From the NCBI RefSeq assembly GCF_002943715.1, contig NZ_MQUA01000013.1, positions 2,039,001 through 2,103,000 on the forward strand: a stretch of 64,000 nucleotides of DNA, written 5' to 3'. The position numbers and the translations under genes are program-made. The notes beneath the pieces were generated by a model that searched no databases, was not told where the DNA came from, and worked only from the letters and a program-made list of their open reading frames with translations. Position 1 is the stretch's first letter. Each line of letters starts with the position of its first letter. The DNA comes from Polaribacter filamentus (GTDB lineage: Bacteria; Bacteroidota; Bacteroidia; Flavobacteriales; Flavobacteriaceae). Positions 28,434-37,532 of the stretch are shown piece by piece.

Positions 28434-29537
28434 CTATTTGAATGGTATGGCCTTCCCTTCTTGAGCTGATTTTCTTGCCAAATCTAAAATTTCTACTACT
28501 CTTATGTTATTATCAATTGAATAAAGACTGAAAGGCTCCATTTTTATATTTTTATTAATTACATCTCCGAAATATGTAAAAGGATCGGTATAATTATCTA
28601 CATTAATTTCTTTAATTGATTTTGTTTCTTCTGATTGATTTTCTGATTTTCTAGTCGTTATTTGATTCTTATCCAACTTAATATATCCTTCCTTACCATA
28701 TATCTCTATATCTTTTCTACTGAAAGTCCAATTCCAAGAAGCTTGAATTACACATTGAAAACTGGGATAGGAAATGACAATAGTAGCGTCATCATCAACA
28801 TTCGGATAAACTTTGGGTTTCAATTGTCTAGTAACGGCACTTACTGATATTGGTTTTTCTCCTTTTGTTAATGCTGTAACTATATTAGCTCCATAGCAAC
28901 CGAAATCTACGATCGCTCCGCCACCGTTTAATTTGGGATCTGTTAACCATTCTAAAAAATATTTATCACAGCCAATTTCTTTGGGCCCCTTATGCCCAGT
29001 ATTTATAATTACTCGTTTCAGCTGTCCTACAAAATTTTCTTCTAACACTAAACTGAAGGATTTAGCAAGTGATGGATACCAAGATGTTTCATAATCAGTC
29101 AATAAATGAATGTTATGCTTTTTCGCTAAAAGAGCCATTTTTTTGGCATGTTCCATATTAACCGCCAAAGGTTTCTCGACCATCACGTGTATACCACGAG
29201 GTGCACAAGCCTCTACTGCCATAAGATGGTCGTATACAGAGCCAAAAGCAACTACCGCTTCTGGCTTAACCTCATCTAACATTTTTTCTAAATCCTTATA
29301 AATTAATTTAGAATTTAGATTAAATTGTTCTGACAATTTGAATATTAATGAATCATTGGTTTCATAAAAACCTACCAAATTGAAGTCCCGTTTATTCGGT
29401 CGTTTTAAAATAAACGGGATATGGCCATGGCTCATACCCACAACTGCCAAACGTATCGGTTTTTTATTTTCATCTTGCGCATTAACGGTATTTAAAAAAA
29501 ACACCATACCTATTAAAAGAACTAAATTATATTTCAT
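28434..29537 (-). CDS. Exported Gfo/Idh/MocA-family oxidoreductase
   Basis: This 367-residue protein has a Sec-type signal peptide ending near NAQ (about 21), without a twin arginine. Next comes a Rossmann fold starting RLAVVGMSHGHIP, where GxxxxH replaces the usual GxGxxG. EKPLAVNMEHAKKMA near 130 is the family's conserved EKP motif. The C-terminal domain contains GGGAIVDFGCYGANI. Family members use NAD(P) to oxidise or reduce sugars, and some use it transiently to cleave glycosides (GH109, GH179-like). A predicted periplasmic location is unusual for a cofactor-dependent enzyme unless NAD is tightly bound, as in GH109 proteins. It is the last gene of the core block, 11 bp after a sulfatase. 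Glycosidase activity is a hypothesis. Confidence 0.85.
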   Translation of the reverse strand: MKYNLVLLIGMVFFLNTVNAQDENKKPIRLAVVGMSHGHIPFILKRPNKRDFNLVGFYETNDSLIFKLSEQFNLNSKLIYKDLEKMLDEVKPEAVVAFGSVYDHLMAVEACAPRGIHVMVEKPLAVNMEHAKKMALLAKKHNIHLLTDYETSWYPSLAKSFSLVLEENFVGQLKRVIINTGHKGPKEIGCDKYFLEWLTDPKLNGGGAIVDFGCYGANIVTALTKGEKPISVSAVTRQLKPKVYPNVDDDATIVISYPSFQCVIQASWNWTFSRKDIEIYGKEGYIKLDKNQITTRKSENQSEETKSIKEINVDNYTDPFTYFGDVINKNIKMEPFSLYSIDNNIRVVEILDLARKSAQEGKAIPFK

Positions 29538-29548
29538 ATGTAAACAAA

Positions 29549-31102
29549 TTAAGAATTCCAGTAGTTAGACATTATGTCAAGAATTTGAGTGTCTTCCTTA
29601 TCTGTATCACCTAAGGATTCTCGCTTTTTGATAAGATCGTCTTTCATCTTATTTATTATATCTTGATATTCTGAATCTTTATAAGCATTGTGAAGCTCAT
29701 TAGTATCCTTTTCTAAATCATAAAAATCCCAAAATTTTGTATTTTCATTAGGTTCTTCATGATTTTTACCTTTCAAACCTTTACCATAGTAAAAGGCCAA
29801 TTTATAGCGCTTACCCCTGATTCCGAAATGACCAGGTCTGTCCGGTTCGTGTTGCCAATAACGATAATAGCTATAGGGCCTCCAATCTGTAGGTGTGTTC
29901 CCTTTTAAGTTCTCCCTCAAACTGCGCCCTTGCATATTATCTGGATAGGGTATGTTAGCATAGTCTGCAAACAAAGCAGAAAAGTCTACATTTTCTATTA
30001 AATCACTATTTCTTGATGCTGCTTTAATTTCTTTTGGATACCGAATTACGAAAGGCATGTGCATTGATTCTTCGAAAATCAAACGTTTATCAAACCATCC
30101 ATGTTCTCCCAAGAAATAACCTTGATCTGCCGTGTAAATAACAATCGTATTTTCAGCTAAACCTGATTTTTCTGCGTAACCCAATAATTTCCCAATATTA
30201 TCATCTGCAGCTGCTCCACAACGCATAAAGTCTTTAACAAACTTTTGATACGTTTTCATCCTAGCGTCTTCTGCACTTAAACCATCTAATGAAAACGGTA
30301 ATTCTGGGTATTGCATATAGTCACTACGCTTGTCTAGGTTGTTGGTGGAGAATACATAACGTTCTCCTAAATTATCTATAGATTGACCAATTAAGGAACG
30401 TCCCGCAGTTTCCGGTCCGTTATCATAAAAAGTTTCGGGAACAGGTATTGTATCATTTCTATACAAATGGCTAAAACGCTCTGGGTAATCGTAAGGTTCG
30501 TGGGTTGCTTTCAAATGACACATCACCATAAATGGTTTAGATTTATCTCGATTATCTATCCAATCCATAGTCATATCTGCAATAATATCCGAACTGTATC
30601 CTTTATATATTTTACCGCCTTTGTTGAAATCTTTCCAGTTTTCTTTTGTTTTTAAAACAGGGTCATGATATCGTCCTTGACCAGGTAAAACACAATAGTA
30701 ATCAAAACCAGATGGTTCTTGTTTTAAATGCCATTTACCAATTACTGAAGTTTGATAACCTCCTTTTTGCAATTCTTTAGCAATGTTGCTATAACTAGGA
30801 TCCAAACCATTTCCTAAAGTTTTTAAACCATTAATATGGCTATACTGCCCTGTTAAAATCGTGGCTCTGCTAGGAGTACATATAGAATTCGACACAAAAC
30901 AGTTATCCAATACAATACCTTCATTAGCTAAACGTTTAATGTTTGGCGTGTGTACATAATCTTGTAAAATACCTCCGTAAACAACCCAAGCTTGGCCAGT
31001 ATGATCGTCTGACATGATGAAAAGAATATTAGGGCGTTGTATTACTTGAGCATCTATTGTATTGCATACAATAAACAATAGAAATAAAATATTTCTCATC
31101 AT
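29549..31102 (-). CDS. Sulfatase, periplasmic (Cys type, GKWHLK)
   Basis: I start at the ATG at 31102 (MMRNILFLLF), which directly precedes a signal peptide ending at DAQ; an in-frame ATG at 31135 would overlap the upstream gene stop. MSDDHTGQ carries the metal-binding Asps. CTPSRATILTG begins at Cys 75 from this start, the formylglycine site. GKWHLKQEPSGFDYY, LKATHEPYDYP and TADQGYFLGEHGWFDKR are present, the last typical of sulfatases acting on anionic sugars in this part of the S1 family. FMVMCHLKATHEP aligns with FMLMYQFKAPHRP in the frameshifted sulfatase at 32707-34310, so these two are close paralogues. It lies between sulfatase and oxidoreductase genes with gaps of 29 and 11 bp. Confidence 0.92.
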   Translation of the reverse strand: MMRNILFLLFIVCNTIDAQVIQRPNILFIMSDDHTGQAWVVYGGILQDYVHTPNIKRLANEGIVLDNCFVSNSICTPSRATILTGQYSHINGLKTLGNGLDPSYSNIAKELQKGGYQTSVIGKWHLKQEPSGFDYYCVLPGQGRYHDPVLKTKENWKDFNKGGKIYKGYSSDIIADMTMDWIDNRDKSKPFMVMCHLKATHEPYDYPERFSHLYRNDTIPVPETFYDNGPETAGRSLIGQSIDNLGERYVFSTNNLDKRSDYMQYPELPFSLDGLSAEDARMKTYQKFVKDFMRCGAAADDNIGKLLGYAEKSGLAENTIVIYTADQGYFLGEHGWFDKRLIFEESMHMPFVIRYPKEIKAASRNSDLIENVDFSALFADYANIPYPDNMQGRSLRENLKGNTPTDWRPYSYYRYWQHEPDRPGHFGIRGKRYKLAFYYGKGLKGKNHEEPNENTKFWDFYDLEKDTNELHNAYKDSEYQDIINKMKDDLIKKRESLGDTDKEDTQILDIMSNYWNS

Positions 31103-31131
31103 AAAATTATATTCCTTTAAATAATTATTTA

Positions 31132-32688
31132 TCACAATGTCATTTGAGGTTTTTCACCCTTCTTACTTTCCCAATGGTAAGTTCCGCCATCATCAAAAAC
31201 TAGTTTTAAACTATTTTTTGATGTTGCAGCTTTTCTAAATTCTTTAGGGACTGCTTTTTTCATTTCATTAATGATCACTCTATTCTTTTCATCATTAATC
31301 AAATTGTAATGTTCGCCATAATCTTCTTTTCTATTGTAAAACTCTTCTCCCCCTTCTTTATAATATATGTATCTATAATTTGAATTAATTACAGAATAAC
31401 TACCTCTTTCATGATATGGGATAAACAAATCTCTATCTTTTTCAACCTTTCCTGTAAGAAGAGGGACGATAGATTCGCCATCCATGTTGTGCTGCTTAGG
31501 AAGATTACATAATTCTGAAAGTGTAGGGTATATATCAATAAGTCCAACAGTAGTATCTACGCGTTTACCTTTTGGTAAATTATTACCTGCAATAATAAAG
31601 GGTACTCTAGAAGTTTCACTCCATAATGTATGCTTTCCCCAATTACCTTTTTCGCCCAAGTGATAACCTTGGTCGCTCCAAAATACTACAATTGTATTGT
31701 CATTGTAAGCACTTTTCTCTAAAGCATCTAAAACTTCTCCTAACAATCCGTCCGCATAGGACACTGCTGCTAAATATCCTCTGACAGCTTCTTTGGTTGC
31801 CCCAATTTCATCCAAAGTTTTCTGAATCTTGCTTCGGTTAGTCATTTTAGATTTCATTGGTTCTGGAATGTCATTTAAATCATCTTTAAACAACTCAGGA
31901 ACTTGAATTTTGTCTAAATCATACATATCAAAGTATTTTTGAGGGGCATAATTTGGAAAATGTGGTGTGTATAATCCTAAGCCTAAGAAAAATGGCGTTT
32001 CATGTTTTTTAGCCAATAAATCACAAATCCACTTGGTGCGTTTTACCCCCATCATATTAGGAACATCTTTTTCGGTAATGGGCCCAAATTCTAAAAATTT
32101 ACCGCCAGTCATTTCTTTATTTGTTTTTGTGTAGTAGGGGCTATAGGGGTATGGGGTCGGTCGTGGTAAATCATCACCATGATAACCTGTTTCAAATCCT
32201 ATATTCCTGATTTCTTCATTTCTCGCATAATATTCATTCCATCCATCTAAATCTATATAACCTGCCCTATGATGAAATAGCTTTCCAGCACCATAGGTTT
32301 TGTAACCTGCTTGTTGAAAAGATTCATGCATAGGTACTAAATTGGGGAAATCATAAAAGTAAACTTCAGTTGTGTAACAACCTGTTGATGTAGATTGAAG
32401 TCCAGTCCAAATAGCCGTTCTAGAAGGTGCACAGTATGATGCTGGTGCATGTGCATTTGTAAATGTTACACCTGCCGCAGCTAACCTATCCATATTAGGT
32501 GTTATGGCTTGATTGTAACCCAAAGGATTAATAAAATCATTCATATCATCAACAGCAAAAATAATAATATTTGGTTTTTCTGTTGATTGAGCATCAGCTT
32601 TAAATGGGTTTTTCGTTTTTGATGAGGATGAACATCCTAAAAATAAGATTAGGCTTAATGTTAAAATTATAAATGTTTGTTGTTTCAT
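31132..32688 (-). CDS. Sulfatase, lipoprotein, iduronate-2-sulfatase-like
   Basis: This 518-residue protein has lipobox LFLGC (Cys 19). AVDDMNDF carries metal-binding Asps, and CAPSRTAIWTG starts at Cys 86. GLGLYTPHFPNYAPQKYFDMYDL and FWSDQGYHLGEKGNWGKHTLW match the iduronate-2-sulfatase-like group, as for the 4431-5813 product (KKPHDPFVAPKKYFDMYPL), so the window has two sulfatases of this subgroup. A GAGKLFHH segment replaces GKWHLG. The tail FYNRKEDYGEHYNLI is a variant of the usual ELYN-DP ending, followed by about 45 extra residues. It is 18 bp downstream of the frameshifted sulfatase, in the core operon. Confidence 0.92.
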   Translation of the reverse strand: MKQQTFIILTLSLILFLGCSSSSKTKNPFKADAQSTEKPNIIIFAVDDMNDFINPLGYNQAITPNMDRLAAAGVTFTNAHAPASYCAPSRTAIWTGLQSTSTGCYTTEVYFYDFPNLVPMHESFQQAGYKTYGAGKLFHHRAGYIDLDGWNEYYARNEEIRNIGFETGYHGDDLPRPTPYPYSPYYTKTNKEMTGGKFLEFGPITEKDVPNMMGVKRTKWICDLLAKKHETPFFLGLGLYTPHFPNYAPQKYFDMYDLDKIQVPELFKDDLNDIPEPMKSKMTNRSKIQKTLDEIGATKEAVRGYLAAVSYADGLLGEVLDALEKSAYNDNTIVVFWSDQGYHLGEKGNWGKHTLWSETSRVPFIIAGNNLPKGKRVDTTVGLIDIYPTLSELCNLPKQHNMDGESIVPLLTGKVEKDRDLFIPYHERGSYSVINSNYRYIYYKEGGEEFYNRKEDYGEHYNLINDEKNRVIINEMKKAVPKEFRKAATSKNSLKLVFDDGGTYHWESKKGEKPQMTL

Positions 32689-32706
32689 AGTATTTTTATA
32701 AAATAA

Positions 32707-34310
32707 TTAATTAGCAGGTTCTTTTTTATATAATCTGGGTATTTGAATTTCTGTCATTTCTTTAAGCTCATCCATGCTTTTGTTTATTTTGTATTCATGC
32801 ATGAGTTCCTTTATTCTTATTTTTAATTGCTCTATAAGATCTTGGTTTTGGGTATTATCATAAATATTATTTAATTCATTAGGATCTTCCTTCAAATCAA
32901 ATAATTCCCATTCATCCATATCATAATAATAGTGAATCAATTTATATCTATCTGTTCTTATACCATAATGTGGCTGTACATGATGCCAATATGGGTATTC
33001 ATAATAATGATAATAAACAGCGTCTCTAAATGGCTCTTTATTGTTTTTAAATATTGGCAATAAACTTTTACCCTGTATGTCATCGGGAATGCTGACGCCT
33101 GCAGCTTCCAGTAAAGTTGGTGCATAATCTATATTTAGTACTAAATCATTATTAACCGAGCCTGGGGTTATATGTTTTGGGTAACGCATTAACAAAGGCA
33201 TATGAAATGATTCTTCATACATAAAGCGTTTATCAAACCAACCGTGTTCTCCTAAATAAAAGCCTTGATCGGAGGTATAAATAACGATGGTGTTTTCAGC
33301 TAAACCACTTTCATCAAGATAATTAAGCATTTCCCCAACAGCATCATCTACAGCCTTCACACAGCGTAAATAATCTTTAATATAGCGCTGATACTTCCAT
33401 TCTTTTCGTTCTACGTCAGTCATATTTTTATCAGGAGTCCAAAACTCGCCATCATTATTTCCAAAACTATTCCATGCTATAAGTTCTTCTTCAGATAAAC
33501 TTTGTGGTGCTTCTATTTTAACATCTTTTCTATTCATATGCCCGTCTATCCGCATCCACGCCTCTTTTGCAGCATTCCTGCCTTCGTAATCATCATTAAA
33601 AGTAGTGGGATGTGGAATGGTCAAGCTATCTAGATAATTTTCATATCCCGGTCCAGGTTCCCATGGTCTGTGTGGTGCTTTGAACTGATACATGAGCATA
33701 AATGGCTTCTCCTTGCTTCTTTCTTTTTTATCCAATTTAATGCATCTTCTTTTATTACTGTTGTAGAATACTTCCCTTTTGCTGTAATTAAACTATCTCC
33801 TGTCAGTCTAAAAACAGGATCGTAATACGAGCCTTGTCCTTCTTTATTAAATAAAACCTTGTAATAATCAAACCCTTTAGGTGATGTTCCTAAATGCCAT
33901 TTGCCAATAACGGCAGTTTCATATCCTGCCTGTTGCAATAACTTTGGAAAAGTTTGCTGTGAACTATCAAAATCCCCTCCGCCTTCATTCTTAAAAAAGC
34001 CATTAACGTGGCTGTATTTTCCTGTAAGGATAGAAGCTCTTGAAGGACCACAAATAGAATTGGTGCAAAACATGTTATTGAAACGGATGCCTTCATTTGC
34101 AATACGGTCAATATTAGGAGTGGGGGCTAAATTAGATAAAAAGCCTTGATAAGCACTTATGGCAGATAATGCATGATCATCTGTCATTATAAATAATATG
34201 TTTGGCTTCTTAGTTGATTTTTTTGCAGTTACATTGTTTGTCTCTTTACAACCAAATACTAAAACCAATACTAACAGTGCACCTATTTTGAATAATTTAT
34301 TAAAAGACAT
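32707..34310 (-). pseudogene. Sulfatase gene with a frameshift (lipoprotein, Cys type)
   Basis: Two overlapping frames (34310-33630 and 33735-32707) together make one full sulfatase. The N-terminal frame has lipobox LVFGC (Cys 21), MTDDHALS, CGPSRASILTG at Cys 87 and GKWHLGTSPKGFDYY. The C-terminal frame has MYQFKAPHRPWEPG, TSDQGFYLGEHGWFDKR and ELFDLKEDPNELNNI. The frames meet at a run of six A on the minus strand (33729-33724), after the segment ALNWI. One more A would give W-I-K-K-E-R-S-K and join them cleanly, and the paralogue at 29549-31102 reads DWIDNRDKSKPFMVM there. As read, the product is truncated after the active-site Cys and lacks the second metal site. A homopolymer sequencing error is quite possible, so the gene may be intact in the organism. 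Confidence 0.85.
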
Positions 34311-34337
34311 GGATTATTTAAATTTAATGAACACGCA

Positions 34338-35633
34338 TTAATTATTTTCTCTAACAGGCATTTCTTTAGAAAAAGGGATTTCCCCACGCAACATTTTTCC
34401 TGCCATACCACTTAACCAGAGATAATGGTCTGTTGGCACTTCCTTATCATTAGGTACAAAAATGCTTGTTCCAACAGGAACTGTATGCGAAATTTTAATA
34501 ATGGCGGTGCCTTCATCAATTTCGTCAAACATGGCGACATACAGCATTTCTGCTCCACTTTCAATAGCACCTGCAATTTGTTTCCAATAAAAAGCCCCTT
34601 TATTTCTCGGTATTTTATCGGATACCTCATTCGGTTTCATGTTATACCACGAGAAACCTGGAAAAACTGTTGGCGCATAGAATTTATCATGGGCTTTACT
34701 CCATTTAACATCCTCTATAATTTCATTTTGACGGTATGCTTCATAACTCTTCTCATTATATCTTCCAACAAGCCAAGGATGCACCACATCGGCTTGCTCT
34801 ATAACCTCATGTAATCGTGGGTCGCCATCAGTATCTGAGCCCAATGTTCTCCAACGTGAAGGAATGCCCAAATGAATGGAACAACCTCCATAAACCGGAT
34901 CGTTCTTAAAAAAGTCCATGATGTCAAATATTTCTGGAATATGTCCAGATTCCCGTGTTCCTGCACCAATGCCCCAAAAAGCAACTAAGGGTTTTTTATT
35001 GTGAAAGAGATAGGTGGTTTCGGCACCTTGATTGGTCAGTTTTAAATCGTCAACCAGATGTTTCCAATCTTCAATAACCAACTGGTATTTAGAATCGTCC
35101 ATACTTCCAAGGTCGTACATCAACGCTATGGCAACACCGTATTTATTGGCTGCTTTAATAGCAGAAGCCAATACTTTATCACTATGGTTTTTACGTTTTT
35201 CATCTGTTAATACTGAAAAGAAACGTTGCATAAATACACCGCTCACGCCATATTCTTTCATCCATTTGAAATGTAGATCCACGGTACTTTCATCATAAGA
35301 ACTGAAAACATACGCAGGAGATCCGTCGGGGAATTTAAAAGGTGTTTTATACTTTACTTTATATTCGTCCATTTCTGGCCAATAATCAATGGTACAGCTT
35401 CCATCTTCAAATTTGCCATTTTTGCTATAATGTGTCCACCCCCGGTCTGCTCCATCGCCTTCACAATTAAACCAACCTTGATAACCCGCCATTACCAACC
35501 CTTTATAGCTCAAGTACTTACTTGATATGGCATGTTTGGTTTGTGAACCAACAACATTAGGCATAAGTAACAAAACTAATCCACCCAAAATAAAAAGGGT
35601 TTTAATACTTCTTTTCGAATTTTCTAATTGCAT
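34338..35633 (-). CDS. GH71/99-like glycosidase, intact, secreted
   Basis: This 431-residue protein has an N-terminal hydrophobic segment ending near VGSQ (about 31). GLVMAGYQGWF follows, then CTIDYWPEMDEY, HFKWMKEYGVSGVFMQRFF and a TIM barrel. MFDEIDEGTAI near the C-terminus keeps both Glu of the GH99-like E-x-x-E motif. The tail MLRGEIPFSKEMP is shared with the other paralogues. It resembles the 11281-12573 product more closely than the 45026-46384 lipoprotein, with shared segments such as GGCS and RWRTLGSDTDGDPRL. It is followed after 27 bp by the frameshifted sulfatase. It is probably an alpha-mannan-active enzyme by analogy to GH99; specificity is unproven. Confidence 0.83.
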   Translation of the reverse strand: MQLENSKRSIKTLFILGGLVLLLMPNVVGSQTKHAISSKYLSYKGLVMAGYQGWFNCEGDGADRGWTHYSKNGKFEDGSCTIDYWPEMDEYKVKYKTPFKFPDGSPAYVFSSYDESTVDLHFKWMKEYGVSGVFMQRFFSVLTDEKRKNHSDKVLASAIKAANKYGVAIALMYDLGSMDDSKYQLVIEDWKHLVDDLKLTNQGAETTYLFHNKKPLVAFWGIGAGTRESGHIPEIFDIMDFFKNDPVYGGCSIHLGIPSRWRTLGSDTDGDPRLHEVIEQADVVHPWLVGRYNEKSYEAYRQNEIIEDVKWSKAHDKFYAPTVFPGFSWYNMKPNEVSDKIPRNKGAFYWKQIAGAIESGAEMLYVAMFDEIDEGTAIIKISHTVPVGTSIFVPNDKEVPTDHYLWLSGMAGKMLRGEIPFSKEMPVRENN

Positions 35634-35747
35634 ATTTTCTTTGATGATTTAATTTAAAATTAAGATGGCACTTATTTTGGTTATTCATTCAATATTTTTT
35701 TTGAATGACCGTAATTAGTAATAATGAATCATTTTGACGTCATATTG

Positions 35748-35765
35748 TCCCGATAATTATCGGGA
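35748..35765. repeat. 18-bp perfect palindrome
   Basis: TCCCGATAATTATCGGGA is fully self-complementary and lies in the 163-bp gap between the sulfatase stop (35797) and the GH71/99-like start (35633). It may be an interspersed flavobacterial palindrome, an operator or a weak terminator. No U tract follows on the transcribed strand, which argues against a standard terminator. Confidence 0.6.
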
Positions 35766-35796
35766 TTGTTTCAGCATCTCATCTCATTCAAAATAA

Positions 35797-37344
35797 TTAA
35801 TGGCTATTCCCTTTTTCAATCATGTCATCTAACGTTTTCTTGAGCTCTTTTACTTTTTCTGGGTATTCTATAGCTACGTTTTTAGTCTGTTGGGGGTCTT
35901 CACTTAAATTAAATAATTCCACCTCTTGATTGTGTGGTATAACACCACGTTCTTTTTTAAACCATTCGGGGTCTTCCTCTACGGCACCAGATGGGGCATC
36001 CATATATACCCAATCATCCGCACGAATACCCATTTTTCTTTTTGTGTTATGATAAATAATAGGAGGACGGTTAAATTCGTTAGTAGTTGGTTTTAACAAA
36101 GAAAGCATGCTAAAACTATCTTCACCAACATTTTCAGGAATTGTATCGCCTACAATTTCAGCAAAAGTGGCCATCATATCCGTTAAGCAAAATGTTGTGT
36201 TATTTACCGTGTTGGCTTCTACATTACCTGGCCAGCGGACAATAAATGGTGTACGGTTGCCGCCTTCCCAGGCATCGCGTTTTACACCACGCCATTTACC
36301 CAAACTGTAATGTTTAAAATCCTTAATGCGCTCATAAGTATATTTATCGGGTCCGTTATCAGAAGAAAAAATAACAATCGTATTATCCGCAAGCTTTAAT
36401 TCTTCTAGTTTGTCAAGCATTTTACCAATAAAATAGTCAATTTCATAAACATAATCGCCATAGCGCCCTACCTTAGATTTGCCTTGAAATTGTTCTAAAG
36501 GAACATAAGGTGCGTGCGGACCAACAGAATCCCAATAGATAAAAAACGGCTTGCTTTTATCTTGATTGAATTTTGGATTCTCTTTTTTTCCGACATAAAC
36601 TTCCATGTATTCAATAACCTTATTACCACTGTTAGGTAATAAATTATAAGGGTTTTCTACTTCAAGAGAGGGGTTTAGGGGCAGACTGTTTTCAAAAACA
36701 AGTTTGCTATCACTTATGGGATCCATCCCTCGAATGGTATCATGCCCTATTTTAGGATATAAATGAGTGTCTGTCCATGTGTAATCGAAACCAAATAATT
36801 GAGGCCCCGAAAGTTTTTTGTTAGGAAAATCATAGGCCTCTTTTGTTCCTGGTTTCTTGCCAGGTTTAACAGCGTCAGAATAGTTATGGCTAAGTCCCCA
36901 TTTACCCAATTGTGCTGTATTATAACCATTTTTTTTAAGTAAAGAAGCCAATGTAAGCCGACCAGATTCTATACCAACATCGTCAAACTTTCCTCCATTT
37001 CCATGTCCATTTGGTCCTCTTCTCCAAGGATAACGCCCCGTTAACAAACCATATCTGCTTGGTCCGCAAATTGGTGCAGCGGTATGCGCATCTGTAAATC
37101 TCATACCCTGTTTGGCGAGCTTGTCAATGTTTGGTGTTGGGATTAAAGATTCGGGGTTATAACATTGTGGATCGCCATAGCCCATATCATCCATATATAT
37201 GAATAATATATTGGGTTTGTCCAACGCGGTCACTTCTTTTTTAGTAGTTAAATCTTTCGAATCCGTTTTCGAAGCATTTTTGCAGCTTGCCAACACAAGA
37301 ACAAGTAGCAAAGTTGTTAGTTTGGTAACTAGTTTAATTTTCAT
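35797..37344 (-). CDS. Sulfatase, lipoprotein, arylsulfatase-A-like
   Basis: This 515-residue protein has lipobox VLASC (Cys 21). YMDDMGYGDPQCYNP provides metal-binding Asps, and CGPSRYGLLTGRYPW starts at Cys 93. GKWGLSHNY replaces GKWHLG, and FSSDNGPDKYTYER completes the metal site. The YGDPQCYNPES opening marks a distinct arylsulfatase-A-like branch often found in marine PULs. The tail ELFNLSEDPQQTKNV is standard. It is 188 bp downstream of the GH92 stop and 163 bp upstream of a GH71/99-like gene; both gaps contain palindromic repeats, so transcription may be punctuated here. Confidence 0.93.
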   Translation of the reverse strand: MKIKLVTKLTTLLLVLVLASCKNASKTDSKDLTTKKEVTALDKPNILFIYMDDMGYGDPQCYNPESLIPTPNIDKLAKQGMRFTDAHTAAPICGPSRYGLLTGRYPWRRGPNGHGNGGKFDDVGIESGRLTLASLLKKNGYNTAQLGKWGLSHNYSDAVKPGKKPGTKEAYDFPNKKLSGPQLFGFDYTWTDTHLYPKIGHDTIRGMDPISDSKLVFENSLPLNPSLEVENPYNLLPNSGNKVIEYMEVYVGKKENPKFNQDKSKPFFIYWDSVGPHAPYVPLEQFQGKSKVGRYGDYVYEIDYFIGKMLDKLEELKLADNTIVIFSSDNGPDKYTYERIKDFKHYSLGKWRGVKRDAWEGGNRTPFIVRWPGNVEANTVNNTTFCLTDMMATFAEIVGDTIPENVGEDSFSMLSLLKPTTNEFNRPPIIYHNTKRKMGIRADDWVYMDAPSGAVEEDPEWFKKERGVIPHNQEVELFNLSEDPQQTKNVAIEYPEKVKELKKTLDDMIEKGNSH

Positions 37345-37410
37345 TCTAATTTTTATTTTTTATAGTTTTATTTTAGTGAATGACAAAAATTTGATAATGT
37401 ATCGTCAGTC

Positions 37411-37468
37411 TGAGCGCAGTCGAAGACATTGTAAACATCGTTTTTATAAGCATTTTCAATTGCGCTCA
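37411..37468. repeat. Interspersed-repeat-like inverted pair TGAGCGCA / TGCGCTCA
   Basis: TGAGCGCAGTCGAAG at 37411 and the reverse-complementary TGCGCTCA at 37461-37468 form 8-bp arms around a 42-nt loop, in the gap between a sulfatase start and a GH92 stop. From memory, TGAGCGCAGTCGAAG-type strings are a common dispersed repeat in flavobacterial genomes. Function unknown. Confidence 0.5.
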
Positions 37469-37532
37469 ATGCGACACTTTTTTGTTTTTATCGCGTACTC
37501 AGAGTTGGATTAAATTCTTATTAATTTGTTTA

